A stretch of DNA of 64,000 bases from Nitrospirota bacterium. Its GTDB lineage: Bacteria; Nitrospirota; JACRHJ01. Position numbers and translations under genes: made by a program. The notes beneath the pieces were generated by a model. The model made no database searches. It was not told where the DNA came from and saw nothing but the letters and a program-made list of their open reading frames with translations. The stretch lies in the NCBI GenBank assembly GCA_016212105.1, contig JACRHJ010000035.1:17331-81330 (forward strand). The letters run 5' to 3'. Of this stretch, positions 8,313-16,158 are shown one piece after another. Within the stretch, counting starts at the first letter, position 1, and each line of letters opens with the position of its first letter.

Positions 8313-11156
8313 ATGCTGTACATAAGAAACTTATATAATAACGAGTACAATGGGTATACATATGCCAAGATGAAAGGCGAGATAGAAAAGAAACTAATAT
8401 CCAATTTTGATGATGGCATAGTCTTTTATTTGGCCGTAGTCCCAATGGAAGATGCCGGCTCAGAGCATTTGCTAATGGTTGTTAGGCGGCTTGTAATGTC
8501 GCGTCTTAACGGAAAAGCCGATGCCGACTTTGAAAATTTCAAGCTTAAACTTATGGAGCCGGGCTTACTAAGCCGGATTGACTCGTATATATCCGAAAAT
8601 AATTTATCCTCAAAATCACACTTGTATAAACGCTATGAGATAGCACGCCTCTTGTCTGAGAAGGGGTGCTACAAGGAGGGGTTATACCTTTTTGACCTCA
8701 TTTTGAGCGAGAGTGCTAAAACGGATATAGTGTGGTATTTCGCCATGTCAGGTTATGTTGTCGTTCTTCAAAATCGGGGCTTGTTCGCGCAGGCAAAGGA
8801 AATTGCAGATTCGCTGATGGATGCCTGTAATCAGCTTGACGAGAATGTTATTTCAACTGAACAAAAGAACAGCATCCTTTATTTTAGCAATAAACACTAT
8901 GCCACATTATTGAGAAGACTCCATTTTACTGACTTGAGTCGTAAGGTTAGAACTAGCATTATTGCACATTTGGAAGCAGCTTGGAGGTTTTGTCCTTCAT
9001 ATTATGTATGCTTCAGTAAAGGCTTCTTTCATTATTTTATAGGGGAATATGAAAATGCGCTCACCGAGTACAATAATTGCCTTGATATGTTGGAAGGTCA
9101 CGAAAACGAATATTATTTAATTCATCTTAATTGTTGTCTTGCTGAAATGGGATTGCAGAAGAACTTTGAAGCGTCTCATTACACAAGTAGAATATTGCCC
9201 AAGCTTAACAAATACAAAGATAGTGCGGAGAGTTTTCCAAACTTCAAAAATGAAATTAACGACTTTCTCGTTAAATTAATTGAGGATTTTTATAACGGGA
9301 ACGATCCGGATCAAGCCATTCTTCCTGATGTAAGACCAGGTTTTGAGAAGTTGTTGGGTACAAACGAAAGCCTCTATTGCATTAACAACGACTTAAAGAG
9401 AGTTACTGATTATTTTAGGCTTAAAACTTCATCGAGACTTCACGCTTATTTTAAGGAAGAACGCGAGGATGCAGAACGCAAGTTTGCAAACTTTGCTCGC
9501 GTCTTGGACAATTCGCCCACCCTGGCCCCCAGACAAGGTATCGCGCTCTGTGTTGACATCAGGGGCTTTACCAAGATGATGGATGTTGGAGATAATAAAC
9601 GAGCCACTGATAGCCTAAAGATTCTTCGCACACTTCTGCATACATACGTTTCAAGCCATTTCGATGACCTGAACTCTACAGGAGATGGCTATTTGTTCGT
9701 AAAATATACCGACAAGAATACTTCAATAGATGATTATACAACCATGGTTCTCGATATTGTAAGCAAGCTTGAATTAGTCTTCAACGAAATACCAAAAAGG
9801 GCAAAGGTATTGTGCTTAGATGAAGGCTTTAAAATCGGGGCGGGTATTAGTTGTGGTGAATTGATAAGATTGAGGGCAGAGTACAATAGAAGTGTTAGCT
9901 ATTATTTCCTTGGAGATGCTGCCAACAAGGCTACAAGGGTGTGTGATTTCGCCCGGCCGCAGGGTATTGTCATCCATTACAACAGCGAGCATCCATTGAT
10001 TGATAAAGATGTGATAGCAAAAGCTATCACGGTAAAATACGCCAACCTTAAAGGGAAGCCTGGTGAAACATATTGTGTATTGCTCTCGCAGGATGTTAAT
10101 GAGTTGTGTCACGAGTATAGCCACGCGTTCAAATATATCTTTAAGTCTGCAAGTCCTAACGAAAAGAGGATATTTGTCAACTATGGAGAGCCGTGCAAGA
10201 AAGGGTGCATGTACTGTTTAAACCCTAACTCAAAATACGAGACATTTAAGATTAATGATTTTGATGAGGAGCTAAAGAAGTTTTCTGCAACAGATCCATC
10301 AGGCGAGTATTTGGTTTCCTTGGGGTGTGAAAACGAGGCTCTCGACGCAAACAACAAAACAGCGACCACCGAGCTGACGATTCACCTTCTCGATAATACA
10401 AAATACTCAATCCAGATTTCCACCAAGGCTGATGCAGAAACTATTGCCACCTTTATTGATAACCTTGAGGTTGGCTTAAAGGTAGTAAGTAAAGACGACA
10501 TTAAAACACGACTGGTATTCTTGTATTCTTTATGTACCGTAGAGCAATCGCATGTTCTGGAAAAAAACAGGTTCAGCGATGCAGGCGCCAACTCTGAGGA
10601 GCGTGTCAACAAAATAGAAAATGATCTCCAAAGGCTTCTATCGATAGCAAAACGTGGATATAGATTTATACCGTATGTCAAACCCTTCTTGCCGGGTATT
10701 ACAGATAAAGACGTTAAATTGAGAAAGATGTTGTCTGATTTCGATACCGTTGTCGTTGGCTATCCGTATTTTTCGAGGCAGATAATGTATTCGCTCTCGT
10801 CTACGTTATGTAATCAACCGGAAGGTGCCAAGTATTATGACTATTCCAAGTACTTCAGCGACAACGATGTCCTTGCCCTGACCCATCCGCATAGCACTGG
10901 TGATAAGTTGTTTGCGTTTGATTACAAGAAAGAGTTAATGGACTATGTGGCTTCGGTTGAGGGGGTTAATGATAATATAAAGATATTTCTGTCAAGCCCA
11001 TGCGCGGTTGCTTCTTGCAAGGGTGAGACGTGTTCGACAAACGTCGGTGACAGGTCTAAAGAAATTGCGTCTTTACTTTGCAGGAGTCGGGACGCCGAGA
11101 ACTCGGACAGGCGCAAGTGCCCAAATTCCAGTTGTGAGCATAACTCACCGAAATGA
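8313..11156 (+). CDS. Fusion protein: helical repeats + class III nucleotidyl cyclase + SplB-like radical SAM
   Basis: I do not know a described system with this architecture. Residues 1-400 are alpha-helical with TPR-like stretches ('YKEGLYLFDLILSE', 'GEYENALTEYNNCLDML'). Residues 405-600 form a class III cyclase domain. The metal ligands are D415 ('VDIRGFT') and D458 ('STGDGYLF'), 43 residues apart as in active cyclases. The transition-state pair is N538 and R542 ('GDAANKATR'). The base-recognition positions appear to be N454 and Y531, not the Lys/Asp of adenylyl or Glu/Cys of guanylyl cyclases. C628-X3-C632-X2-C635 is a radical SAM cluster motif. Downstream 'ISTKAD', 'LEKNRFSDAGANSEERV' and 'PFLPGITDKD' resemble SplB/photolyase-like radical SAM proteins. 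A C-terminal C897-X4-C902-X4-C907 and 'CPNSSC' may bind another cluster. The ATG at 8313 has 'ggagg' 9 nt upstream; the track's TTG at 8250 has none. Codon use is AT-rich, which suggests transfer. Confidence 0.8.
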   Translation: MLYIRNLYNNEYNGYTYAKMKGEIEKKLISNFDDGIVFYLAVVPMEDAGSEHLLMVVRRLVMSRLNGKADADFENFKLKLMEPGLLSRIDSYISENNLSSKSHLYKRYEIARLLSEKGCYKEGLYLFDLILSESAKTDIVWYFAMSGYVVVLQNRGLFAQAKEIADSLMDACNQLDENVISTEQKNSILYFSNKHYATLLRRLHFTDLSRKVRTSIIAHLEAAWRFCPSYYVCFSKGFFHYFIGEYENALTEYNNCLDMLEGHENEYYLIHLNCCLAEMGLQKNFEASHYTSRILPKLNKYKDSAESFPNFKNEINDFLVKLIEDFYNGNDPDQAILPDVRPGFEKLLGTNESLYCINNDLKRVTDYFRLKTSSRLHAYFKEEREDAERKFANFARVLDNSPTLAPRQGIALCVDIRGFTKMMDVGDNKRATDSLKILRTLLHTYVSSHFDDLNSTGDGYLFVKYTDKNTSIDDYTTMVLDIVSKLELVFNEIPKRAKVLCLDEGFKIGAGISCGELIRLRAEYNRSVSYYFLGDAANKATRVCDFARPQGIVIHYNSEHPLIDKDVIAKAITVKYANLKGKPGETYCVLLSQDVNELCHEYSHAFKYIFKSASPNEKRIFVNYGEPCKKGCMYCLNPNSKYETFKINDFDEELKKFSATDPSGEYLVSLGCENEALDANNKTATTELTIHLLDNTKYSIQISTKADAETIATFIDNLEVGLKVVSKDDIKTRLVFLYSLCTVEQSHVLEKNRFSDAGANSEERVNKIENDLQRLLSIAKRGYRFIPYVKPFLPGITDKDVKLRKMLSDFDTVVVGYPYFSRQIMYSLSSTLCNQPEGAKYYDYSKYFSDNDVLALTHPHSTGDKLFAFDYKKELMDYVASVEGVNDNIKIFLSSPCAVASCKGETCSTNVGDRSKEIASLLCRSRDAENSDRRKCPNSSCEHNSPK

Positions 11157-11944
11157 ACACTGATATAGAGAGATGGATAGTTTCCCGGTTGAGCGGGAAA
11201 AATCAGGACGCTTCGGATCAAAGCCATGACCTGGACCACTTCATGCGTGTTAACAATATCGCGCGCAAGTTGTTGAGTTTGTTTGAGCATGACAATCCGG
11301 CAATCCAACTGGAATATGAAGACCGAATAGTGTTGTCATCGGCATGCTTGTTGCACGATATAGGCGACAAAAAGCTATGCGGCGGGATAGACATGCGAGA
11401 GAGAAATATAAGGGATTTTCTTGGCATGGGCGTGGCCGAGTTGACTATTACGCCTGACGTTGTGAGCAGAACATGTATGATTGTTTCCAAGGCATCGTTC
11501 AGTGATTTTGTTGCGGAGAGAGACAAGAAAAACAGAAGAGGTTTGTGGAGTGAAAATGACAATCTGGTTTGCGATATTCTTGAGGATTCGGATAGAATCG
11601 ACGCTATTGGGGCCGTAGGGATTGCAAGGTGCCTTGCATTTAAAAAGAATGTAGGGATATTAAAACCGAATGAAAGGCCGCGGACATTAAGCGAGTTAGG
11701 GAGGGCCGCAACTTGTGACGTGGAATACAGGTCGGCCATTACTCACTTTTTCGAGAAATTGCTACATATTCACAAGAACCTTAATCTGGATGTGAGTAAA
11801 CGATTTGCTCAAGACAGACATGAACTGACGGTTAATTATCTTAAAGCGTTTCTTGAAGAATACAAAATGACATCCGAAGAATATATTCCAACGATAATGG
11901 AATTGCAGGAGATGTGTTCAAATACCAATTGGTATGAACGCTGA
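11153..11944 (+). CDS. HD-domain phosphohydrolase (YedJ-like), partner of the cyclase/radical-SAM protein
   Basis: HD-superfamily metal phosphohydrolase, 263 aa, cytosolic. Ligands in order are 'SHDLDHFMRV' (first His), 'CLLHDIGDKK' (HD) and the later Asp in 'EDSDRIDAIGAVGIAR', a signature of the YedJ-type HD group. The tail 'ITHFFEKLLHIHKN...AQDRHELTVNYLKAFLEEY' also fits that group. Its ATG overlaps the upstream stop by 4 nt (ATGA), and it shares the AT-rich codon use, so both genes were probably acquired and are translated together. By inference it may hydrolyse a nucleotide made or used by the upstream protein. The substrate is unknown. Confidence 0.85.
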   Translation: MNTDIERWIVSRLSGKNQDASDQSHDLDHFMRVNNIARKLLSLFEHDNPAIQLEYEDRIVLSSACLLHDIGDKKLCGGIDMRERNIRDFLGMGVAELTITPDVVSRTCMIVSKASFSDFVAERDKKNRRGLWSENDNLVCDILEDSDRIDAIGAVGIARCLAFKKNVGILKPNERPRTLSELGRAATCDVEYRSAITHFFEKLLHIHKNLNLDVSKRFAQDRHELTVNYLKAFLEEYKMTSEEYIPTIMELQEMCSNTNWYER

Positions 11945-11986
11945 TTTCCCCTTGCCCTTTCCCCCGTACCCTGCTAATATTCCCCC

Positions 11987-13204
11987 ATGTTTATAAGGGC
12001 CTGCATTATAGCCGTCCTGACGTCGGCGGCGCTCCTCACGTCCGCGCCCGCGCGCGCCGCGGACGACCCGTCGAAGGCCAAGACCGAGCTTGAGCGCATC
12101 CAGAGAGAACTCACAGGCATAAAGAAGAAGGCCACCGAGACCGGCAAGAAGGAGAAGTCCGTCCTGACCGAGATCGAGAAGATGGACCGGAAGCTCTCGG
12201 CCAAGCGGGCCGAGGTGAAGAAGCTGGAGAAGCACTTGGGCAAGGTCAGTTCGGAACTCGAAACCACCGCGCAGGAGATGGAAAACACGAACAGCAAGCT
12301 CGCAGAGAGGCAGGGCTCGCTCAGGGAGCGGCTCCGTGCGATGTACACTGCGGGACGTGCAGGCGGGGCATGGGCGCTGCTCATGACCGGCGACTACGGG
12401 GGTACGCTCAAGCGGTACAAGTACCTCTCCGTGATGTCCCAGAGGGACAAGACGCTGGTGGACAGGTACGCGAGCGACCTCGACGAGCTGGCCCGCCACA
12501 GGGAGCTCCTCGGCGAGAAGCGCAGGGACTACGACTCCCTGAGGGCGGCCCGGGACAAGGAGGCGAAAAAGGTCGCGGCGCAGGAGGAGGACAAGAAGAG
12601 GCTGCTCGTCACCATAAGGAAGCAGAAGGGCTCCTACGAGGCGATGGCGAGGGAGCTGGAGGAATCGAGCAGGAGGATGCAGGCGCTCATCCAGAGGATC
12701 GAGGCCGAGTCGAAGGCGCGCGAGAAGGCGGCCTCGAAGCCGCCAGCGTCCGGCGCCCCCGGCGCCCCGAAGCCCCATGTCGCGGCCGCTCCGCCCGGCA
12801 GTTTCCCGTCCCTCAAGGCCGGGCTGGACTGGCCGGTGGCCGGGAAGGTCATAAGCCGGTTCGGCAGGCAGAAGCACCCCGATTTCGACACGTACATAGA
12901 CAAGAAGGGGATAGAGATACAGGCGGGGGTGGGCTCGGACGTTCGCGCGGTCGAGGCGGCCGAGGTCGCCTTCGCCGACTGGTTCAAGGGGCTCGGCCTG
13001 GTAGCGATACTGCACCACGGGGGCGACTACTACACGGTATACGCCCACCTCTCGGGACTCAGGGTGAAGACGGGCGACCGGGTGTCGAAGGGCCAGAACA
13101 TAGCCTCGGTCGGGGACTCGGGCGCGTCCGGGCCCTCGCTCTACTTCGAGGTCAGGCGCGGGGCGTCCGCCCAGGACCCGCTCCGGTGGCTCAGGAGAAG
13201 GTAA
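11987..13204 (+). CDS. envC: EnvC-like murein hydrolase activator (degenerate LytM/M23)
   Basis: Secreted protein with signal peptide at residues 1-24 ('LTSAPARAADD'), a long coiled coil (about 30-255), a Pro/Ala linker and a C-terminal LytM/M23 fold, 405 aa. The fold is clear ('GKVISRFGRQKHP', 'YTVYAHLSGLRVKTGDRVSKG', 'GPSLYFEVRRG'). The zinc ligands are not: the HxxxD site reads 'KKGIEI' and the last His is Tyr ('LYFEV' for LHFEV). That fits EnvC, which activates amidases at the division site rather than cutting murein. The next gene is an S41 protease, an order common in Deltaproteobacteria (ftsEX-envC-ctpA). Confidence 0.85.
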   Translation: MFIRACIIAVLTSAALLTSAPARAADDPSKAKTELERIQRELTGIKKKATETGKKEKSVLTEIEKMDRKLSAKRAEVKKLEKHLGKVSSELETTAQEMENTNSKLAERQGSLRERLRAMYTAGRAGGAWALLMTGDYGGTLKRYKYLSVMSQRDKTLVDRYASDLDELARHRELLGEKRRDYDSLRAARDKEAKKVAAQEEDKKRLLVTIRKQKGSYEAMARELEESSRRMQALIQRIEAESKAREKAASKPPASGAPGAPKPHVAAAPPGSFPSLKAGLDWPVAGKVISRFGRQKHPDFDTYIDKKGIEIQAGVGSDVRAVEAAEVAFADWFKGLGLVAILHHGGDYYTVYAHLSGLRVKTGDRVSKGQNIASVGDSGASGPSLYFEVRRGASAQDPLRWLRRR

Positions 13205-13215
13205 GAAATACCTCT

Positions 13216-13243
13216 TTGCTAATCAGGCGCAATGCGGTATAAT
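13216..13243 (+). promoter_or_regulatory. Candidate sigma70-type promoter for ctpA
   Basis: TTGCTA at 13216-13221, 16 bp spacer, TATAAT at 13238-13243, about 85 bp before the ctpA ATG. The repeat hairpin at 13259-13297 would lie in the transcript leader. Confidence 0.45.
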
Positions 13244-13258
13244 TACATAACTCATAGA

Positions 13259-13297
13259 AGTTTTTGGGCCGCCTTTTTCCAAAAAGGCGGGACTTTC
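13259..13297. repeat. Interspersed hairpin repeat (GGCCGCCTTTTT type), copy 1
   Basis: Inverted repeat with arms 'ccgccttttt' and 'aaaaaggcgg' and a 2-nt loop, flanked by 'agtttttggg' and 'gacttt'. Nearly identical copies lie at 19442-19473 (opposite orientation), 29319-29356 and 59252-59290. Confidence 0.75.
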
Positions 13298-13328
13298 CAA
13301 TCACCCCGTTCCGGTTTGGAGGATTTAG

Positions 13329-14705
13329 ATGCGTTTTTTCGGCAGTGACAGAAGTGTGGCCCCGCTCGTGGCGGTGCTTGTATTCGTGATGGGCGTCTTC
13401 ATGGGCTCGGTCATGGTGCGTTACAGCCAGGCGGACAACGAGACTTACGACAACCTCAAGACGTTCTCCGAGGTGCTGTCGCTGGTGCAGAGGAACTACG
13501 TCGAGGAGGTGGACGCCAAGGAGCTTATCTATGGCGCCATCAAGGGGATGCTGAACAACCTCGACCCGCACTCCTCGTTCATGACGCCGGAGATGTACAA
13601 GGAGATGCAGGTCGACACAAAGGGCGAGTTCGGCGGACTCGGCATCCAGATAGGCATCAAGGACAAGATGCTGACCGTCATCGCGCCGATCGAGGACACC
13701 CCGGCCTATGCCGCCGGCATCCTCGCGGGCGACAAGATAGTCAAGATAGACGGCGCTCAGACCAAGGACATGACGCTCACGGAGGCGGTCGAGAAGATGC
13801 GCGGCCCAAAGGGGACGAAGGTCACGATTACGGTCTGGCGCGAGGGCTTCAAGGAGCCCAAGGACTACACGCTTACACGCGACATCATAAAAATCAAGAG
13901 CGTCAAGTCCAAGGTGATGGATGACATTGGGTATGTGCGCGTCAGCCAGTTCCAGGAGAACACGGACACCGACCTCCAGAAGGCACTGGCGGAGCTTGAC
14001 GAGAATAAGGTCAGGGCTATAGTCCTGGACCTCAGGAACGACCCGGGCGGGCTCCTCAACATGGCGGTGGACGTCGCGGGCGAGTTCCTGCCTACCGGCA
14101 AGCTCGTGGTCTACATCAAGGGCAGGGACGGCAAGAAGGACGAGTTCTTCACCGCCAACAAGAGCCCGAGGACCGAAATGCCGATGGTGGTCCTGGTGAA
14201 CGAGGGTTCGGCCTCGGCCTCCGAGATCGTCGCGGGCGCGCTCCAGGACTGGGGCAGGGCGGTGGTCATGGGCACGACCACCTTCGGCAAGGGCTCCGTC
14301 CAGACGGTCATAGGGCTGTCCGACGGCTCCGGCCTCAGGCTCACCACGGCGAAGTACTACACGCCGAAGGACCGCTCGATACAGAACACCGGCATCAAGC
14401 CGGACATAGAGGTCAAGCAGCCGCCCCTCGCCGGTAACAACGCACGCGAGACCGACTTCCCGCACTCGCTCAGGGAGAAGGACCTTGAGAGACACCTGGG
14501 CAACGAGACGGTGAAGGAGGACGAGGCTGCTCCCGATGCCAAGCAGGACGCCGAGCCCAAGAAGGAGCCGACCATAGAGGAGATGCCGGGCGACAGCACG
14601 ACTCTCGGGCCGGTCGAGCGCTCAGAGAAGGACGACTACCAGCTCCAGAGGGCAGTGGACCTGCTGAAGGGCCTGCTGATACTCGATGCGCAGAAGAAGA
14701 AGTAG
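13329..14705 (+). CDS. ctpA: S41 carboxyl-terminal processing protease
   Basis: Periplasmic Ser/Lys-dyad protease of the CtpA/Prc family, 458 aa. Residues 13-30 make a signal/anchor. The N-terminal lid has 'YVEEVDAKELIYGAIKGM', a PDZ domain spans about 100-185 ('GGLGIQIGIKDKMLTVIAPIEDTPA' region), and the catalytic core has 'VNEGSASASEIVAGAL' (nucleophile Ser) and 'TFGKGSVQ' (general-base Lys). The C-terminus is acidic and low in complexity. The ATG has 'ggagg' 7 nt upstream. It follows envC, with its own promoter candidate, and ends before a 20-bp perfect-stem hairpin. Confidence 0.94.
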   Translation: MRFFGSDRSVAPLVAVLVFVMGVFMGSVMVRYSQADNETYDNLKTFSEVLSLVQRNYVEEVDAKELIYGAIKGMLNNLDPHSSFMTPEMYKEMQVDTKGEFGGLGIQIGIKDKMLTVIAPIEDTPAYAAGILAGDKIVKIDGAQTKDMTLTEAVEKMRGPKGTKVTITVWREGFKEPKDYTLTRDIIKIKSVKSKVMDDIGYVRVSQFQENTDTDLQKALAELDENKVRAIVLDLRNDPGGLLNMAVDVAGEFLPTGKLVVYIKGRDGKKDEFFTANKSPRTEMPMVVLVNEGSASASEIVAGALQDWGRAVVMGTTTFGKGSVQTVIGLSDGSGLRLTTAKYYTPKDRSIQNTGIKPDIEVKQPPLAGNNARETDFPHSLREKDLERHLGNETVKEDEAAPDAKQDAEPKKEPTIEEMPGDSTTLGPVERSEKDDYQLQRAVDLLKGLLILDAQKKK

Positions 14706-14727
14706 ACCCTTCGGGGGTTACATGTGA

Positions 14728-14770
14728 TAAACGAAACGGGGGAGGCCGATGGCCTCCCCCGTTTCGTTTA
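14728..14770 (+). terminator. Strong hairpin after ctpA (20-bp perfect stem)
   Basis: Arms 14728-14747 and 14751-14770 are perfect complements around a 3-nt 'gat' loop, with a GC-rich 'cgggggaggcc' core. The outer arm is AAACGAAA/TTTCGTTT, so it can work as an intrinsic terminator in both directions, although no long U run follows. Confidence 0.7.
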
Positions 14771-14799
14771 TGTAGGGGCCGACCCGTGTGTCGGCCCTG

Positions 14800-14958
14800 A
14801 TTGTCACCCCCGTGAAAACGGGGGTCCATTTTGAATTATGGCATTACAATGGATTCCCGCTTTCGCGGGAATGACAGACAAAGGAGTAGATTGCCGCGTC
14901 GTCCCGCGAAACGCGGAACTCCTCGCAAAGACAGATAAGGCGTCGCGGCGCCACGGCC
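14800..14958. repeat. Intergenic interspersed repeats after ctpA
   Basis: Contains a 'taggggccgacccgtgtgtc' unit (about 14773), 'ggattcccgctttcgcggga' (about 14849) and a 'cgtcccgcgaaacgcggaac' palindrome (about 14901). No gene is supported here. Confidence 0.6.
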
Positions 14959-15942
14959 TTATTCCCCCTCGCCCATCTCCGGCCTGCCCTTGTAGAAGTA
15001 CCGCTCGTACAGCTTGTTGTACGCGGTGAAATCGCCCTCGGTCAGGTCCTTCCCGGCGAACTCCATCAGGCCCTGGAGCTTCGCGTCGAGGTTGTCCGCG
15101 TAGTGCAGGATGAACGCCTCCAGGCATTTCGGCCGCTTGGGCGCGCCGTACTCCAGCTCCCCGTGGTGCGACAGCACCATGTGCATCAGGAGTTCCGCCG
15201 CGTCCTCCGGGAAGCCTTCGACCTCGTCCATGCGCGCCTTGAGCGTAAGCAGGCCGAGAGATACGTGGCCCAGGAGCCTCCCCTTCTTCGTGAAGTCGAA
15301 GGTCGGGCCGGGCGTCAGCTCCTCCATCTTGCCTATGTCGTGCAGGAGCGCGCCCGCTATCAGGATGTCCCTGTTTATCATCGCGGCTATCTTGGGGTCG
15401 GTCTCGCTGTACTCCTTGTATATAATCTCGCACAGACGCGCGACCTTCAGCGTGTGCTGGATGAGGCCGCCGGAAAATGCGTGGTGTATGCCCTTCGCGG
15501 CCGGCGCGGCCTTGAACGCGGCCATGAAGCCGGGGTCGCCGAATATGTTGTTTATCAGCTCGCGCACCTTGGGGCTCTTTATGCCCGCGACTATCTCCGC
15601 GACCTCGCCCGCGAGGCCGTCAACGTCCCTGTCCGTCGTGGCGACGAAACGCTCGATGTACTCCGGCGTCTGCTCGACCTTCTTCAGCGTCTGGATGGTA
15701 AGCTGGAGCGTGCCCTGGTAGTTCGAGACGTCGCCCCTGATGCCCAAGAAGTCGCCCTTGACGAACTTCTGGTTGTGCGCCTCCGCGTTGTCCCAGATTA
15801 CCGCGTCCACGGAGCCGGTCTTGTCGGACAGCTTGAGCGCAAGGAACGCCTTGCCCGCGCGCGTGATGCGCAGGCTCTTCTCGGAGACCGCGAAGACAGA
15901 CTCGACCCGCTCGCCCTCTTTCAGTTCGTTTATGTATTTCAA
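14959..15942 (-). CDS. YhaM-like OB + HD domain 3'-5' exoribonuclease
   Basis: An N-terminal OB-fold nucleic-acid-binding domain ('AFLALKLSDKTGSVDAVIWD', 'GDFLGIRGDVSNYQGTLQL') is followed by an HD phosphohydrolase domain ('LIQHTLKVARLCEII', 'IAGALLHDIGKMEEL', 'MHMVLSHHGELEYG'). This is the YhaM/CBF1 arrangement, a 3'-to-5' exoribonuclease in Firmicutes and widespread in Deltaproteobacteria. About 327 aa. I place the start at TTG 15942, because 'gaggggag' precedes it and the track's longer N-terminus ('SRWIPAFAGMT') is translated interspersed repeat. RNA or single-stranded DNA as substrate is inferred from the family. Confidence 0.85.
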   Translation of the reverse strand: MKYINELKEGERVESVFAVSEKSLRITRAGKAFLALKLSDKTGSVDAVIWDNAEAHNQKFVKGDFLGIRGDVSNYQGTLQLTIQTLKKVEQTPEYIERFVATTDRDVDGLAGEVAEIVAGIKSPKVRELINNIFGDPGFMAAFKAAPAAKGIHHAFSGGLIQHTLKVARLCEIIYKEYSETDPKIAAMINRDILIAGALLHDIGKMEELTPGPTFDFTKKGRLLGHVSLGLLTLKARMDEVEGFPEDAAELLMHMVLSHHGELEYGAPKRPKCLEAFILHYADNLDAKLQGLMEFAGKDLTEGDFTAYNKLYERYFYKGRPEMGEGE

Positions 15943-16023
15943 GTGGACTCCCCTCACCCCTGTAGTTGACGTCATTCCCGCGAAAGCGGGAATCCAGCGA
16001 CTTTGGCCTGTCTTGCTCGCTTG

Positions 16024-16053
16024 AGTATATTTTATCCCGCCACATAATGTCAA
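16024..16053 (-). promoter_or_regulatory. Candidate promoter for the YhaM-like gene
   Basis: On the minus strand TTGACA (16053-16048), 18 bp spacer, TATACT (16029-16024). A palindromic repeat lies between it and the TTG start. Confidence 0.45.
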
Positions 16054-16158
16054 TGAAGTTCGGGGGCGGACAAATCTTTCTTGACTTTGAGGTGGATATT
16101 ATATAGGTTAGGTTTGCAGGGATTGCACTTAACGCCCGACTTGATGGGAAGGTTGTGT

